Origin: Amblyornis subalaris
Lineage: Eukaryota > Chordata > Aves > Passeriformes > Ptilonorhynchidae
DNA length: 64,000 nt
NCBI GenBank assembly: GCA_018881555.1
Contig: JACAXG010000028.1
Span: 4,235,735 to 4,299,734, forward strand
Direction of reading: 5' to 3'
Numbering within the stretch: position 1 is the stretch's first letter; each line of letters begins with the position of its first letter. Position numbers and translations under genes: made by a program. The notes below the pieces were generated by a model. That model was not told where the DNA came from and searched no databases. It saw nothing but the letters and a program-made list of their open reading frames with translations. Shown one piece after another: positions 14,071 through 25,200 of the stretch.

Positions 14071-14364
14071 TACAAGGAGGTTGGACAGGAACTTTCGACA
14101 AGGGCAGGTGGTGACAGGACAAGGGAGAATGGCCTTAAGAAGAAAGGTAGATTTAGATTGTATATTAGGAAAAAATTCTTCCCTGTGAGGGTGGTGAGGC
14201 ACTGGCACAGAGAAGCTGTGGCTGCCCCATCTCTGGAAGTGTCCAAGGCCAGGTTGGACAGGGCTTCGAGCAACCTGGGATAGTGGGAGGTGTCCTTGCC
14301 CAAGGCAAGGGCTGGACGGAGGTGATCATTAAGGTCCTTTCCAACCCAAATTCTGCGATTCTTA
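14071..14364 (+). mobile_element. CR1 LINE 3' fragment (forward)
   Basis: This is a sense-oriented CR1 tail. It starts with tacaaggaggttggacagga and a gtgacaggacaaggg block, then ttaggaaaaaattcttccctgtgagggtgg, written here in parts as ttaggaaaaaattcttccct and gtgagggtggtgaggcactgg. Next come gaagtgtccaaggccaggtt and aaggtcctttccaaccc, and the element ends with degenerate octamers (attctgcgattctt). It is 5' truncated and noncoding. It belongs to the same general type as the copy at 10202-10407 but in the opposite orientation. Confidence 0.92.
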
Positions 14365-15001
14365 ACATCCTTAATTTTCTACAAAATCTCAGTCACTTTA
14401 GTAGTTTCCCTCAGCTCTCTGTACTTGTGTCATACTTGCCTCAGTGTTTGGAACAGGTCTGAGGAGAATAAGTTACCTGAAACTTAAACTGGCATAGATG
14501 CTTATGGCATAAATAACTGGAAGTACAGACAGAAGTAATGCAGAAAGGACAAATAATCTCGTAGAACTGAGTACATATGCCTGTCTTTTATGATTTCATT
14601 CTGCAGCCAGAAGGTCTGGGATCCCAGCCACTGCTCGGTGATCACACACCAGCTGCTTCCCAAAATGTTTTTTCCCTCCAGTACCTAATCACAAGACCGG
14701 GGGGGATTTTCTTTCCAACATGTACTTTGATACTTTAATCCCTGCCTCACCATCGGCCCAGCGCTGGATTGCTCCAGAGTGCTTTGCAAGGAATTACCCC
14801 GATGTCAGCGAAGAAATGAGGTGTCCCATAGACAGCGCTGATGTCACAGGAGCAGGTTCACCCTGGACGTTGGATGTTGGGTGTCACCAAGAGGCCGAAT
14901 CCGCTCGGGATCAGTTCCCAGGGGCAGCTGGGTCTGCAGGGACAAATCCCCGCACAGATTAAGCTGGTTCAGAAAGGCACTGTGGATGCTGTGGTGCCCT
15001 G

Positions 15002-15049
15002 CACGTGTGTTCGCTGATGACGTCAGCGATGACACATTTATTTACGTCA
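15002..15049 (+). promoter_or_regulatory. Distal promoter cluster: E-box, CRE, CRE-like
   Basis: Three sites lie within 48 bases just upstream of the CpG island: a palindromic E-box CACGTG at 15002-15007, a full cAMP response element TGACGTCA at 15018-15025, and a variant TTACGTCA at 15042-15049. Such sites bind bHLH and CREB/ATF factors respectively. That they regulate GNA12 is inferred from position only. Confidence 0.55.
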
Positions 15050-15229
15050 CTGCATGACTTAGGGCGACTTGGCCACTGGATGGCTCCGGTGAGAGCTAAC
15101 GCCGCTGGTTTCTCCCCAGCATATTATGAACACCGCCCCGACACCGCCGGCTCGGGACCCCGAAGGGCCGCTCAGGGCAGACCCCGCCGGGCCCCGCCGC
15201 CTCAGCTGCGCCCTCGCGTCATCCCGGTC

Positions 15230-15278
15230 GCGCCGTGACGTCACGCCAAAACCACAGGACGCGCCGTGACGTCACGCC
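15230..15278 (+). promoter_or_regulatory. Duplicated consensus CRE, 31 bp apart
   Basis: An identical 18-base block, gcgccgtgacgtcacgcc, occurs at 15230-15247 and again at 15261-15278. Each copy carries the perfect palindrome TGACGTCA (15236-15243 and 15267-15274). The 31-base spacing is close to three helical turns, so bound CREB/ATF dimers would face the same side of the DNA. The sites lie in the CpG island about 640-680 bases before the GNA12 start codon. Confidence 0.7.
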
Positions 15279-15849
15279 CGGCGCAGCACTCCCGGCTTCT
15301 CCGCCAGCCCCTCAGGCCCCGCCCCCGGCAGCAGGGCCACGCTCTCTCGCCGCTGATTGGCGCTCGCGCCCCTGTCTCCGCCCCCCTCCCGGCACTGCCC
15401 GCCCCGCCCTGCCCCGCGCCGCGTCGCCAGCTCAGCCCCGCCCCGCGCGCCGGCTGATCCAACCGGAGCACGGAGGCGTTGACCGACGGCGCCGCCGCCC
15501 AATGAGGGCCGTGCGGGCCCCTCCCCGCGCGGGCGGCGGCGCTCGCTGTGCGAGGGGCCGGGGCCGCGCGTCCCCCGCCCCGCCGCGGCACCGCCGCGAC
15601 CCCGCGCCGACGGCTCCGGGCGCCTCCCGCCGCCCCCGGCCCCGCGCAGCCCCCTCCGAGCGGCGCGGGGCGGCCGCGCCCCCTCCCCGGGCAGGGCCTG
15701 CGGGCCGCGCCCCGCCGCCCCCACCCCTCCCCCGGCCGGCCGCTCCCTCCCTCCGCCGAGCCGGAGCGGGGAATGGGCGGTCCCGGGCCGTAGCCCCCGG
15801 CTGCGGCTGCTCCTCCTCCCGGTCGCAGCGTCTCGGCGGCCTCCGCCCG

Positions 15850-15888
15850 ATGCTGGCGGAGCTCGGGGTCTCGGCGGCGGCGTTGTGA
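15850..15888 (+). promoter_or_regulatory. Short upstream ORF in GNA12 5' leader
   Basis: An ATG at 15850 opens a 12-codon frame ending in TGA at 15886-15888, 25 nucleotides before the GNA12 ATG. Its start context is weak (C at -3 and C at +4), so most ribosomes would probably scan past. It lies in the 5' leader if transcription starts upstream of 15,850, which is likely but not shown. A role in translational control is an inference. Confidence 0.5.
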
Positions 15889-15913
15889 GCGCTCCGGCCG
15901 GGCCGCCGCCGCC

Positions 15914-16234
15914 ATGTCCGGCGTGGTGCGCACCCTGAGCCGCTGCCTGCTGCCGGCCGAGGCCGCGGGCCGCGCCGGGGAGCAGCCGCGGAGGGACGGC
16001 AAGGAGCGGAGCCGCGATGCGGAGCGGGAGGCGCGGCGGCGCAGCCGGGAGATCGACGCGATGCTGGCCCGGGAGCGGCGCGCCGTGCGCCGCCTCGTCA
16101 AGATCCTGCTGCTGGGCGCCGGCGAGAGCGGCAAGTCCACCTTCCTCAAGCAGATGCGGATCATCCACGGCCGCGAGTTCGACCAGAAGGCGCTGCTGGA
16201 GTTCCGGGCCACCATCTACGAGAACATCCTCAAG
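15914..16234 (+). CDS. GNA12: GNA12 exon 1 (residues 1-107)
   Basis: This exon encodes the N-terminal helix and the nucleotide-binding P-loop. The ATG at 15914 sits in a strong context (gccgccATG, G at -3), and the following residues match GNA12 N-termini directly. Cys11 is the expected S-palmitoylation site that anchors the alpha-12 protein at the plasma membrane. Residues 18-36 are the poorly conserved, Arg/Gly-rich part, where the sequence differs most from mammals. The P-loop GAGESGKS is at 68-75, with Lys74 and Ser75 contacting phosphate and Mg2+. It is followed by [11 protein letters not shown], the start of the alpha-1 helix and linker. The donor site is AAG|gtgagg at 16235. Confidence 0.97.
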
Positions 16235-19200
16235 GTGAGGGGCGGCAGCGGGGGGAATGGAGGCCGGCGCCGGCACATCCCGCGGTGCCGGGAGCTTGGG
16301 CCGTGCCCGGAGCCGCCGTCGGAAAAGGATGTGAGCCCGGCCGGGGCGGCGGCTGCTCCCCCCGCCTGCCCCGCCGCCGCTCTCGGTGCTCCCTCCCCTC
16401 GGGAAGGGGTCTCGGTGCAGGTGTTTGGGAGGGCGGGTACCTTTGTGCCGCGGGAGGCCGGGGGATGCGGGTTCCAGCGTTACCCGGCTGAAGGCTTCGA
16501 TGAAAAAGGCTCAAAGGAAACTTCCCTGCAAAGGGGATTGAGAAAAGCTTTGTGGAAACACAGAGGAAAGAGGATATAGGTGTGGCCTGCCTTCTGGAAA
16601 AAACATTATGAGAGCATCCTCGAAGTCTGAATTGGAGAAACTTCAAGATTTGAAGAAATGAGGAGGAATTTCCCGGCCTTGGCGAAGTGCCCTGAGTCTG
16701 TGTACCTCGAGATGGGACAAGCAAGGGGTCCTCGTGTAGATGTTGTGGCTGCAAGTGGTTGTTACTTGGTACATCTTTGGAATGGGGGAGTGTAGGCCCG
16801 TAGAGTTGGGCAGTGTGGGGTGTTATCGAACCTAGAGCTGAAATGGAAGTAACTTTAGTTTGGTGCCTTTGCAAAAAAGTTTTTGGTCAATGTGTGTGCA
16901 GGCTTTGTAGTGCTGGCAGTGTATTTCTCTAGTGAGAAGACTACAGAATGTAATGGCTGTGGTAGAGCCTTTCATCTACAGACCAGTATTTCCTTAATTA
17001 AGGAAAATCAACCTAGACAAATACTGTTTCTTTCAGTGGTACAAGTTTTGATGCCCTGTGCAGGTAGAAGTGATCGTATTCCAGAAAATACCTGAGGATG
17101 CATAAAAAGCTCACTCAAGAGTGTATCTCTCTTTATCTTCATAATCTTTCCCTGAAAGAAATGCTACTTTCCTGCCTATATTTTTCTGTAGGGCTGTCTC
17201 CATTCTTATGTGGGCATGGATTTGTGGAGTCTGTGAGATTTCATACAAAGTTAAAGGAAAGGGAACTGTGCAAGTTAAAGATAACGAGTTACTTTGGAGT
17301 TTCGAGATTTGTGTTTAAATAGAAGCTTTATGTGCACTTAATAAGAGCACGTATACAATGACTCTTGTTTTTAAGAATGCTGCTGTTCCATAAAGGGCTT
17401 TCACTTCTGTTAATGAACAGGAAAATTGTTGTCTAATTTTCTTTTCCTTTTTTTCATCCATTTTCAGGCTGGAGCCCATTAATTGCAAGAAAGTTGAAAC
17501 TCAGAAGCTTCTCTCTGATTGTAGTTATGTGAGCAAAGAAAGTGTTATGATTTTTTTTATGTATATGCCTAGAAATAAGGAGCCTTATTTTAGGTCTGAA
17601 TGCTTATTTTGGTTCTGCCAGTGATTTATTTTTTACCGCTACCGATTTCAAGCAGTAGCAGAGGCTTTTAGGGAAGCAGTTTGTGAAAATGGAAAAATCT
17701 GAGATTCCTTCCTCTTTAAGTTGTCTAAGCAATACCAGTTATGGTAAAATGATGTAATATTTTATGTATGCAGAAGGTGTAGAGCTTTCAGCAGTAGAAC
17801 TTGGTGTGCTTTGGAAAGTGTCTCCTTCTTGTAGTAGAGGAGGCAGAGTTACACACTTGAAACACTTGTTTGCTGGATGGCTTTGGGCAGATTTGCAGAA
17901 TTCAAAGTAGAATCCAGGTCCTCAAGGTAGCAGTCAGGTGTTCTGATATTTAATAGCACTTTTTAGGCTGTGTCAGCTGAACACATTTTCAAGTCTCTAA
18001 TCCCGAAAATAAAATCTGGAGGTAGCTTTCAAGTGAGTTAATATGGGTCAGCAGATCGATTGCCCTTTTGGCCTTGCAGATTTGGGAGTGTTAAAGTTAG
18101 GTTAGAGCTGTCCTTAGGTAAATGTCAGACTCTTCCTTCCCTTACTTCTCCAGATGATGCAGGTGGCTCTTGCCTGTCAGATCACAATCTACATTCCCCC
18201 ATAAGTTTTTTGGGGAATGGCTTGGGAATAGTCGCTATGGAAAAAGTAGGCAGAAGGAGGGAGAGCAAACAAAGGGAGCTGGAGGAGTTTTCTGGTGGGA
18301 AGGCAGTAGATATTTTGTTTGCATTATTGCTCATCAGAAAGAAACCTAATAACACCTTGATATTCTGCCATAATCATCAGGAAGAAATCAAATACCAAGA
18401 TAGAATAATGGCTTTCAAAACAGAGTCATGTCAGTGCATTTATTTTAGGGTAATTGTATAATATTTTCTTGCATTAAACTTTGTTCTGTGGATAAACAAA
18501 CAGTATTTAAAGTAAACTTATTTAGCTTCTTTGACAGTACAAATTGTCAAGTGAATGTGATTGCTGCTCTTTCAAGAATGGAGTGTTTAGACTACAGGTT
18601 CTTTTCACTTTTTCAGGAAGTTCAGTGATCACCCACTAAGACTTAATGAAGCCAAGATCACCATGTGTTTAACTTACAATAAAAGATCTAAGATGAATTT
18701 TTATACTACATGTGAGCAATGTGGAGTGAAAATGATCCTATCAAATAGCAGATAAATCTGTGTGACAATGTGAAGTACAGCTGCAGCAACCTTAGCCCCT
18801 TTTTCCACACAGTTCTCAGTATGGTCAAACAATGGTCCTGCTAAGCTTCTGCAACACTGAGATCTGAGTTAGAAATGCAGTGTAAATCTCTGGGATTAAA
18901 TGGTCAATTTTCATTTTCCAGCCATGAGTAAACTTCTCTCTGAAGGAGGAGCATTCCTACTCTCTTAACAGTGCTGGATATTTCTAAAACGCTTATGCAG
19001 TAGTGTTTAGGGAACTGTACAGCTTGTGGAGAGTGAAGAAACTGATTCAGAGAACAGAACATGAAACCTGTGAAAATAACAGTGCTAAGTATGAATTGAC
19101 ATTAGTGTCAGCTTCCACTTTATTTTGAGTTTTCACCTTCTTGCTTTTCTGATATCTTCTTAATGCTGAGTTCTTTGCTTACCCTGTTCTCTCTGTTTCT

Positions 19201-22200
19201 CATCCCCCATTTTGGGGAAACCCTAGTTAGAAACAACATGCTGAAACAAAATAAACCTATGATACAGAATTTACTTTTCCATTTAGTACAGGTGATGGTT
19301 CAGGGCCTTGCTGGCTTTTTCTGGCGTTTGTGGGATGGTATTCAAATACATGAGTTTTGCTTTGGTTTAAGGTAAATAGTCATCGGTTAACTCGGGTTTT
19401 GCTTGTTAATCGAGGCTAAGTTTCAAAGTAACTTTTTGGAACTTTTTGCTGATTGAAGTGAAAAGCAGTAGTGTTAATGTTCTGGTATGAGTACACAGGC
19501 TTCATGACTTCAGCACACCCACCTGGAAAAGGAAAGTGGATAGGACAGGGCTGTCTGGCTGCTGAGGCGTGAATTTTAAGGTGACTCTTGGCTATCCAGA
19601 GAAACTTGGAAAACTTTCATATCTAAGCGATGTCTGGTGGTGTTACATAAATATTTTTATGCTTTTTGACTATAGCTACAGGAATCTTGATACCTTCCAA
19701 AAGAGATGGGTTGGCCTTGCTACTCTACTTGCTTCCTTTGATAAAAGTTAAAGAGCTCAGATACTCAACGAGTCACAGCTCTGATATTCCTTGTCTAAAT
19801 GTTTTTTTGTTTCAAGTATGTGAATATCATGCTGCTTAAAAAAACCTAGTTTAGTTACATAAGAAAATAATTAAAGCCGTGTACAAGCACCAGAGTGGTA
19901 CTTGCACCAGCTTGTTTGGGAGATTTCAATCTGAAGAGAGAAAAAGTTCAGCTTTTAAAAGCCTGAAGTATAATCTGTTGAGCTGTTTTGGTCATGTTAG
20001 TTTTCGTGTTAAGATTGGAAGGAGCAGCTCAAGGTTTCAGTACCTCCATGAGTGTTTTCTTATAGTCTGTGGCCTGAATTGTAATGATTGACTAAGGATT
20101 GAAAAGCCTGGAATTGCAGAGGGAAGGACTACACAGGAAATTATGTGTAACACTGTGAGCTCTGAGTGAGGAAAAAACAAGGAAAGATTTTGAACATGGA
20201 AATGCTCTGGGGAACAATCCTTTGGGACTTTTGAGTGCAGCTACAATACACAGGGGGATACCTGAGAGCATTTCTCCTTGATAGCAGGAATATGAGTGGC
20301 AGTAAAGCAAAATAAGTGGCCTTCAGTGTGCTTAAGGCAGTTTTAAGAAGAACTTTAGACTTCTGCAATTAATACTAAACCTGAACTGTTGCTGCAGGGA
20401 CTCTGTGTACCTTGAATGTACCTAAGTTGTGTTTATGGTGGCTGAAGTAAGGTGGTTGTACCTCCTGTCATTGACAGACAAACCAAGAAAACTCTTGGAA
20501 CTCTCAGGTTTCAGTCAGGTACAGATACAAACTCTGGGAAATGGAAAAAGAATATTTCTCAGTTTGTTTGGGAACTACACTTGCAAGTGACCAAGTTACT
20601 ACTCATTTATAATGCCAGCATATTTCTTCAGTAGCCCACAAATGAAGGATTCCCCCAGTTACTCTTTAAATTGTCTTGGTTCCACACATCCCTGGGTTTA
20701 CGTAAAAAATGAATTTGCAAACCCATTAGGAGGTGGTGATGGTGACACTTCCTCTGTTACTTCAGAGTTGGGATCCATCTGTTTGAGTAGGTGGTCTCAG
20801 GACAGTGTCAGTCTACTTTCTGCTGGAACAGCTTCTTTTGAGAGGAATGACAGGGACAGTATAGGAACTATGGTTAATTAGGACCTCTTCCTTTAAATTT
20901 AATATACAAGTGCTAAAATTCTGTGCTAGAACTGCTTTTGAATTCTGATTATCTTTGCTCTGAGCTTATTCTAATATGAAAAATAATATTCCCTAAATTA
21001 TGTAGAAAAGAAAAAAGAATCCTGATAAGTCTTGTTGATCTTCTTGTTTCAGGTTCATTTAATCAATTGATCTCTTCAACTTCCAGTTGATACATTGTCT
21101 ATGTCTTAAATGTAAATTCCATCAACTCTCGTGGTCTCTGCATTTGGAGTGTCTCTTGGTTGGGCTTGGAAGAGGAGGAATGGTCAGTAGTAAGTGATTA
21201 ATATTCATAGTTGTTCCAAAACGGAGCTCACCATGCTCTTGTGATGTAGTCATTAGTATTGCAGAACATGACTTGGTCCCTGGAGACTGTAGACAGATAC
21301 TTTGATGTGTTCCAGACAAAAGTTTAGTCACTTGAGTGACTAAATTTGGGAGCTTACATTATATTCACTTGGTTGACTATACATTATTTTTATAATTAAC
21401 TTGGAAACAGTATTGCAAAAAAATTAGCAAATTGTGCTGCTTACAATATTTACAGGAAAACTTTGAGCACGCTCTAGTATACATTGTCTGAAAAAGCAAG
21501 TTCAATGCAGATTCCAACAGGGAAAAAGCTGGAAGGAGTTGAAGGCTGCAGTGTTTCCAAATGAGTTTCCACCATTTGCCTGGGTTGTTTCAGCCTAGTG
21601 AAGGTCAGGAGCTGGTCTCGTCCTGGCATTGAAGGCCCCTCTCTGTCTGCCCTTCCCCTCTGTCTGAGCACACGTGCTGGGTACTGAATCCATGAGGGCA
21701 GCATGGCAGGGATACCTTTGGAACTGCAGATGCTACTTTTGCTGTATTGAAAGCATGAACTGACTATGGACTGATATTGGTGTGATGGTGTCAGGGCAAG
21801 GAGAAAGCTGATAATACAATTCTGAAAGCATGAACTGGGAACTTTTTGTGAGGTCCTGCACCAGTCGTCATCTCTGAGGTCACCATGTCTCTACTCTGTG
21901 CCGAGTTACAAGTAAAGTTTGCAGGGAGTATTTTCCTTCTGCTGCATTTATCGTCATTTTGCTGGATTCAGTCAAAGACAAGGACTCTTTTCAGAATTTC
22001 CAGACAAGCAGACATCACTGCTGCTCCCAATCCAGAGTTTCAGTGGCTAATCCAAATGTTTTTTAATGTTTGTGTTCCTGTGGACTAGGTAAATGACACT
22101 TCCCCTTTGTTCCCGTTTTTATTTGTGTGTTGGGCTGGAAGGTAGGTCATGTCTGCTGTTTACCCTGCTCTCACCTGGGTGGTACTGGAAGATGTGAATG

Positions 22201-25200
22201 GTGAAAGTACATGCAGAACTGGTGAGCCAACTGGTGCTGCTCCCACCCCTACCCTTGTGTCTGTCTCGCCACCCAGCAAACTAATACAGGCAGTGGAAAT
22301 CACTTTTTATATAAATGGCCAGGTTTTTGGTGATGTTTGCTCACTGGCTTGTGGGCTCAGGCCAATGACAAACCTATCAAACAGGAGAGGGTGGAACTAC
22401 AGTGCCAGAAAAGATGTCCCTTTTGATGGTACCTCGTTCTTAGACTGACTGTTCTGTAATGTAAAACCTTATCCTTAATGACATTGGATTCTTGGCTACT
22501 GCTTGGCTGTAATGCTCCAAGGACACAGATCAAAGAAAAACTCTTGTTAATGCTTTTATGATAGTGTGCTGTAAAAATCTGATTGTCGTGCTATCACTTT
22601 GTTTGTAGAAGGTCACCTTCTCTCCAGTGTTCCAGACAACAATTTTTAAGCAGTGCATATGATTATATTTGCCAACACCGACAACTTTATTTTTAAAAAC
22701 TGTATTTGAAAGTGTCTTTTTTTAAAAGGTTAAGAGATGTTTTCCAAAAATACATGTAGGTTTTATTTTATCAGCTTTCTTAACTTGAGTAAACGTTGCT
22801 GCTGAGAAGTCCAGCCCCATCCATGGCTGTGGGATTCAGCTCTCTCTTGTACTGGCAGCAGTGGTCACAGAGTTATTGCAGATTTTTGGTACAGTTGGAC
22901 TCCAGGGTGCAACTGGACCTGTGTTCCTATAGTTGCATCACCTTGTACTGTTCCTCTGGCTCCAAGGAATATCTGTTTGCTGAGGTGGGAGCACTCCTGT
23001 TGGCATTAGCTCAGATTTATATTGGTCTCTGTGAGATGTGATCCCCAGACTTTTGCCAGTTCCTGGTCAACAACGGTGAGGAAAAACACACAGTTGGAAA
23101 CACGTTTGCATCTCCCTGTGCCTGTGGTGTTCCTGTTGGTTTACAGCCATGGGAGGAGACAGCATTGCCTCTTATCTGTGACCTGGAGTCCACCAGTAAG
23201 TATTCAGCAGTGATCAGCACTTCTCCCAGGACGATAAGGTCCATAAGTGACATGTAGATACTGGAGATTTTGGGGGTTGCTATGAGTCTGCACAGTATAG
23301 TAATGGTAAAAGCTTCAAAAGTAGCTGCTGTAGTATTTCAGGTGTAATAGTTACTCTGTTGTGCTCTCATACCCAGTAGTAGTTCCTTAAAATTGTTTTG
23401 AGAAAACGCACTGTAGGAGACTCTTCTAATTGTACACAAACTCTGAGTAGGTTTGCAGGTTCTCTCTAGACATTTGACTAGAATAATCAGATTCTTTGGT
23501 CACTTGACTTCTGGTCTGTGCATGGAAGAACCTGCCCTTGCCTATAAGCAAGTGCCCCCTAAACCTGTTGGTCGCATTTTGTGTTCGGTGCTCAGCTGAG
23601 CTGTGTTCACTTGGCCTCTGAGTTGGTCCACCTGGTGAAAGGTGTGAGGTTCTGGGGATAATGAATCTTTGAAGCACTGAACTATGTGAATAATTTAAAA
23701 CGTGAATGTTGTGTTTTATGTAGCAGTGTAAATACAGATGTAAAATGTGCTTAAATCAATCTGCTCTTCAAATACTTCAGCACTTCTTTTCACATATTAG
23801 CAAACATCACTGGCTTCAAGTGACATTAGCTCGTTATAACCTTTCTAATAATTCCCACAAAATCATTCAATTATTATTTAAAAATACAAGATAACCTTGA
23901 TTTTTTTCAAAGCTAAGATGCTTTCAAAAGTAAAGGAGAAAAATTATATTTGAGCCAGTCCTAGTAATGAACGTTTATGTAAATGCTCATAAACCCTTGC
24001 TACTGCTGGCGAGTAGCAAACAGGCTCCAAACAGCTGTGCTGTGTCAGGGCGAGGAGCTCGGGCTTTGTCTCTGACATGACAAAACAACCCACAACCAAA
24101 CGGGGTAGGGGACAAGGCAACGTGATACTTCGGTGTGCTCTTCCAGTTATTGGCAGCCCTTGGTTTCGGAAACTTCTTGAGCCAGGATTTGCATCTGGAA
24201 TGTAATCGAATAGTCCTCTTTGGACTTCTCTTCCATCTATTTGTCTTCTTGGCTTTTTGAGTCCATTTATGCTTTTGGCCAACATCCTGTGTAAATGAGT
24301 TTGTCTTGCCGGGGCTGTGTAGGTTTTTAGTTTAAACTGCTGTTTGATAACTCATACTTGTCTAGCAAGGGGAAGGAGAAAAACAGTCTTTGTCTATTCC
24401 CTTTCTCCAAGTGGTTTGTAATGTCTGTAGATTTCGTGTATACTGTGCCTTAGTTATCTCTTTTTTGAATCTGTGAATTTCTAGATTTAGTGTTTTCCTC
24501 TATAAGAGAGGCTACTTCATGGGCTAGATCACATCACACTCTTGTTACACCTTTTTCTTTTACCCTGATTCCATTCAGGACTTGTGCATGCCAGGGATTT
24601 ATTCAGTGACTTGAATATATTAAAAATTATTAGGAAAGGAATGGAACAGAGAATTTCATTTTTTTTCCTCCCTAGCTGGTGCTTCCATTATGCTGCTGGT
24701 TTGCTATCTTCAAATGCCTGACACTGTCCTTATCTGTAAATTTTAATTCTTTCCATCTGTGCTTATTCCGGGTCCTGCTTTAACTGCAGCACAAAAGCTT
24801 TAAATCAGTTGAAGTGTTTAGAAGTTGTTGCTACATTTTTTCCATATTCCAAATTTGAAAACAGAATGGTAATTGATGGTGTTTAGTCTTATGAATGAAA
24901 GAGTGAATTGACATTTTCGGTAGTAGCAAAAAATCAGAAAAACTGTCAGGAAAAGGATAAGAAAAGTATTTTGCTTGTATTTCCAGTAAGAGGAAACCTT
25001 TTTTATGGTAACTGTCTCTGCAGATTAATGAGACAAGGATTATCAAATGCTCAGTGAGGTTGCAAAATATTGTGTTACCAGTAAGTCTGAGATGCGAGAA
25101 TAGCAGTACATGGGATCTAAATTTAGCGATTTCTCTGTTTCTCCTCATCTTTCTGACATCTGTTTGTAGCATTTATGGAACTGTTTTGTGGTGATGGAGA

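Larger units (their letters stand above)
1..15080. other. Gene-free 5' flank of GNA12
   Basis: This roughly 15 kb stretch shows no recognisable protein-coding exon on either strand. The open frames in it, including one of 233 codons at 178-879, have no recognisable family motifs and are rich in Cys, Ser, Leu and Trp, as expected from translated noncoding DNA. What can be named are three CR1 LINE fragments (10202-10407, 10961-11347 and 14071-14364), a G-rich tract near 4900 and a pyrimidine-to-purine strand switch near 12,687. In human the next gene on this side of GNA12 is CARD11; none of its exons is visible here, so it probably lies further left. Confidence 0.7.
15080..16500. promoter_or_regulatory. 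CpG island covering GNA12 promoter and exon 1
   Basis: Base composition changes abruptly here to very GC-rich sequence dense in CpG, and fades within intron 1. The island holds several GC boxes (for example around 15314-15326 and 15374-15390), a reverse CCAAT box at 15356-15360, a forward CCAAT at 15499-15503 and two identical CRE blocks. There is no obvious TATA box, so initiation is probably dispersed, as is usual for widely expressed genes. The transcription start cannot be fixed from sequence; somewhere between about 15,520 and 15,850 is likely. Long open frames on both strands here (up to 334 codons, antisense) result from the scarcity of stop codons in GC-rich DNA. Confidence 0.9.

Noticed and set aside
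15235..15888. 217-codon plus-strand open frame upstream of GNA12
   Set aside because: Arg/Pro/Ala-rich and covers promoter sequence. Only the last 12 codons from the internal ATG at 15850 matter, as a possible uORF.
15241..16276. Antisense open frames of 324 and 334 codons across the CpG island
   Set aside because: They are Arg/Gly/Ala/Pro-rich and overlap GNA12 exon 1 on the other strand. Lack of stops is expected at this GC content.
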